In this document: in pieces, positions 17,542 through 20,288 of the stretch | Layout: each line of letters starts with the position of its first letter | Position numbering within the stretch: position 1 is the stretch's first letter | Assembly (NCBI GenBank): GCA_003427395.1 | Contig: BFEA01000022.1 | Span: 1,546,141-1,566,428, forward strand | Direction of reading: 5' to 3' | Length of the DNA: 20,288 nucleotides | Source of the DNA: Chara braunii | Taxonomy: Eukaryota > Streptophyta > Charophyceae > Charales > Characeae | Program-made: the position numbers and the translations under genes | The notes under the pieces: generated by a model | What the model saw: only the letters and a program-made list of their open reading frames with translations | Told to the model about the DNA's origin: nothing | Database searches by the model: none

Positions 17542-19427
17542 CGGGCCTGTCTATACTTGGGACAAAATTTTATTACGTGGGCCGGGTCACCACAAAACAC
17601 GCACTGACCCAAGTCTACTCGTTCCTGCCATACGCGCTGGTCCAAGCCCAAATCTTCCCAGGGCCTGCCATGTGGCAAGCCTGGGTGCCATCCTCCTTGA
17701 GGTGGCCTTCCACCTCGTCGCTGCGGGGACCGACAAGAACCCTGGCGATTTGGGGGGGGACCTTGACCCCTACCTCCCACTTGGCAGTTCCCTTATCCGC
17801 CAACCCCCTGTGCGCTTGGTCCTCGGCGTCCTGTGGCCTGGCCCCTTTGGCCCTGGCCTCCTCCTCTGCCTTGCGGCCTCCCTCCAGCCGCGACAGCAGC
17901 ATAGTACCTCCCTTGCCCAATGCTAGTGTCCTCATCCTCGAGGCCCCACTCGATTTGACTATATGGGACCTCATTTGTACCACCTTCCTCTAAAGTAAGG
18001 ATCATATGATCCTTGGCCCTGACTTGGCCAGAGATGGTACGACCTTTCCACTTCTTCCCCTTATCCAAGTCCTTATGGACACTGGCATGTACTTTGACTC
18101 GAACAGTACCACCTCTCTACTCAGCACATCATACGTGATGTTGGCCTGTTGAGATTTGTCAAAGAAATGCCCTCTCAAGGGCTCGGGCATGGCACGATAA
18201 AACAATTGGACCAACTGGGGCTCAGTGACCCCATGGTCTGGGACGGCTACCAAGTCGTCCATAACGCCTTTGAGTGCCCTTGCACTCCTCCACTGTCGTG
18301 AGTGGATAGTCCGTAACTTGTCAGAGGCTCTAACGCCTCTCGTTGGGTCAGCGAATCTCTCCCTGAGGAGTTTGAAGAATTGAGGAAGGGGGTGATCTTA
18401 GAATGTGCAACCAGGTTGTTTTCACAACCGGCTGCGCGCGAAAGGGATCTGGCAAAACTGGCCGCTTCATCTTTGAGGGCCTGGAAGGCGACAAGGACTT
18501 GCTCCTCAGTCAGGATGTGTTGTAAGTATACGTAACTGTTCAGTTATCAAAATTCTCCTCCTTTTTCCCGCCGTAGGCGTCTGGGAACTTAAGTTTGACG
18601 GGCTCTTTACGGGGCCTGGTCTCACCCTCAACAGCGGCTACTGCTTTGGCACTCTCAATAGCGCCTTCACATAACTTCCCCATGTTGTCTCTCAACCGCC
18701 TAACTTCACCCCCAACGTGGGTGACCATGTCGCGCGCAAAATCTCTAAACCCTGATCGCATGGCACTCAAGTCTACTTCTTGGGCCCTGTTGGCCTAGCG
18801 TTCCTCCATCCAACCCGCACTCAACACTTCTAAATACCCCAGCATCTTGTCCATTTTGGCAGAGATGTCTACTTGCGCCTGCACCTCCTGCCTGCAATCT
18901 CTCACCTTCGCCACCTCCGCGGTCAACCTATTAACTTCATCCCTCCTTTTTTTTTCCCTCTTCATCCTCAGTTTCCACTCCAACTTCTTCACCTCCTCCG
19001 CTTCTTGCCGTTCCAGAGGGTCCTCGATGGTTGCTAGCTCACTGGCTAATGCATCCCTCTCATCCTGTGGCACATAGAGTTGTGCCTCCTCATCCTCCCC
19101 CAACGATAAGTTAGCTATCCACTCACTAATCTTCTTCTCCATCTCTGCCTCATCATTTTTCGTGCCACTGCTCTTCCCTTTTACTTCCCTATGTTTCCTC
19201 TCCTCTTCTGCCTCTGCTGCTGCTTCTTCTTCGACAACCTTTTTCTTCTCCTCCATCTCCTCCTCCAACTTCTAGATCTTCGCCGCCTGCTCCTCTGCAA
19301 TTGCCTTTAACTTAGCTTGCTTCAGAAGCTCTTTCCTCTCCCTATTCTCTCTCACTAAGGCGCCCATCTTCTCTTGCTGTTCCTAGGTATAGGGGCTAGT
19401 GCTCGTCCCACTACGGGTCTCAACCAT
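17505..19427 (-). pseudogene. gag of the gypsy element (broken)
   Basis: The frame starts with Met at 19427 (MVETRSGTST) and ends at 17505. The N-terminal third is a strongly charged, Glu/Lys-rich, probably coiled-coil segment (about 19300-18800). A capsid-like part follows (about 18600-18080). Then comes a Gly/Arg/Gln-rich RNA-binding stretch and an intact CCHC zinc knuckle, C-x2-C-x4-H-x4-C, at 17603-17562. In-frame stops lie at 19385, 19274, 18797, 18542 and 17795 (codon starts). Frame changes occur near 18530, at a G run at 18388-18392 and near 18085. Each stop is one transition from a sense codon that fits the context (CAG, CAA or TGG). Gag would form the cytoplasmic particle that packages the RNA. 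Confidence 0.85.
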
Positions 19428-20021
19428 GGTGATAAGTGCACAACTGGATTGATGGTTCCAAACCTCACCACGTAGACTCTAACCCCTGACTGACAAACCT
19501 ACTGACTCAATCTAAGGACTCACAGAATCCGGACAGGGATCCTGCCAACTAGGGTCTCTAGCCTGGACCTACACTACGGCTGTCACTACTAGACGTGTTG
19601 CTGATCAGGAGGCATTTAAGGAGATCCCCCGTAACTCCTTATGACTTATTTAACATCGGAAACAGGACAACGCGATCAGCAGGTCTCTCAACACTTAGAC
19701 GGCCTGTTGTGCAGCCCACAACTCGGATTTTGGGCCTACCGTGCCACACCGAGCAGCCCACCGGTTAGCACCGGTCCTTGGGAGGGTTAGGCCTCCGGGA
19801 CAGTCGAGTCGTCAGACACAGTCTTTAGCCCTACTCAACCCGTGTGGGTTTGGTCAACAAGGCTCTATCCTTCATCCACAGAGTACTATCACCTGGACAG
19901 AAGAGACTCAATGCAGAAAGAAGAGACAGACAGACTGGACTCAGCAAGTACCACAGGGTGTGTGCACATCCAAAGGGCGTGGGGTAGGCTGAAGGCTTGG
20001 CGAGATTATACCGGCTCCATC
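19428..20021 (-). other. Upstream leader of the gypsy element, unassigned
   Basis: No coding sequence is recognised. I looked for a primer site (TGG plus a tRNA 3' complement) and for an LTR edge and found neither. The minus-strand TTAAATAAG at about 19643-19651 is A/T-rich but not a convincing TATA box. Confidence 0.4.
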
Positions 20022-20240
20022 TTGGTCAAACTCGTAGTCAACTGCTTGGTCAACGCCGGTCAACGCTGCGGTCAACCCCAGGTCAACCCCAGGTCAACCC
20101 CCGATCACCTCCGGTCAACGCCGGTCAATGCTGGTCAACGCCGGTCAACGCCGGTCAACACCTCTGGTCAGCTCCTGGTTAACCCCGGTTAATGCCCGGT
20201 CAACGCCTGGTCAACTTTCCCGGTCAACTTCTCCGGTCGG
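20022..20240. repeat. GGTCAAC-type short tandem array
   Basis: About 19 degenerate units of 10-13 bp, around 15 with exact GTCAA, mostly GGTCAACGCC or GGTCAACCCC. On the minus strand each reads GGTTGACC or GCGTTGACC, which contains the W-box core TTGAC(C). The array lies upstream of the gypsy gag on that element's sense strand, within its leader or LTR. Confidence 0.85.
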
Positions 20241-20288
20241 CTATGGTTGCTGGCTTCTCTTTCCCTCACCAACCTTCTTCTTCCCTTC

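Larger units (their letters stand above)
14075..19427 (-). mobile_element. Degenerate Ty3/gypsy retrotransposon with chromodomain-like tail
   Basis: On the minus strand the order is Gag, protease, reverse transcriptase, RNase H, integrase, GPY/F module and chromodomain-like end. This is the Ty3/gypsy order, and the tail suggests the chromovirus branch. The copy is dead. It has stops at 19383-19385, 19272-19274, 18795-18797, 18540-18542, 17793-17795, 16795-16797, 15270-15272 and 14845-14847; frameshifts near 18530, 18390, 18085 and 16333; a 23-bp triplication at 16396-16464; and deletion junctions near 16107 and 15125. LTR pairs and a primer site were not identified; the 5' LTR is probably beyond 20288. 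Confidence 0.93.

Noticed and set aside
13689-19954. Shared 12-mer GTGGTACTTGCT (13689-13700) and its inverse (19943-19954) as LTR or inverted-repeat evidence
   Set aside because: The match does not extend meaningfully on either side, and LTRs should be in direct, not inverted, orientation.

Overview
The window reads as nuclear DNA of an intron-bearing, retrotransposon-rich eukaryote, most likely a streptophyte. A charophyte alga such as Chara would fit, but that is inference. The grounds are: decayed Ty3/gypsy elements with chromodomain-like tails, priming sites complementary to plant-type tRNA-Asp and initiator tRNA-Met, a U6 snRNA retrocopy, and one lone exon with canonical splice sites. 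There is no prokaryotic gene organisation. Eight scattered N bases near 5705-5776 show that this is draft sequence.

Layout. 1-1700: AT-rich, no recognisable gene, with diverged direct repeats at 281-627. 1709-2806 (minus): an uninterrupted 365-codon Gag-like ORF ending in an altered zinc knuckle. About 1.7 kb upstream of it on the same strand, at 4546-4563, is a tRNA-Asp-type primer binding site, with a possible LTR edge and a TATA box beyond it. No pol is visible in the 1.7 kb after gag, so this looks like a non-autonomous, gag-only LTR element. 5250-7650: GC-rich, unassigned, with degenerate repeats. 7752-7813: a striking nested inverted repeat.

8807-8911 (plus): a 105-bp exon between AG and GTATGT whose translation resembles the C-terminal part of SCAPER-family proteins. 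In the presumed intron after it sits a nearly full-length U6 snRNA retrocopy (9249-9339) with a 26-base A tail and an 18-bp target-site duplication. 9400-10770: simple repeats and an LTR-like CTT-rich stretch, followed by an initiator-tRNA-Met-type primer binding site (10762-10773) and a telomere-like leader. 10870-13200: no recognisable gene, with a minisatellite and two neighbouring short palindromes.

14113-19427 (minus): a dead Ty3/gypsy element with Gag, protease, reverse transcriptase, RNase H, integrase and a GPY/F-chromodomain-like tail. It is broken by eight in-frame stops, several frameshifts, a 23-bp triplication inside RT, and two internal deletions that remove the RT thumb and the first integrase catalytic Asp. 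20022-20240: a dense array of GGTCAAC-type units upstream of this element. The only part likely to belong to a host gene is the SCAPER-like exon. Everything else that can be recognised is mobile-element material or repeats.
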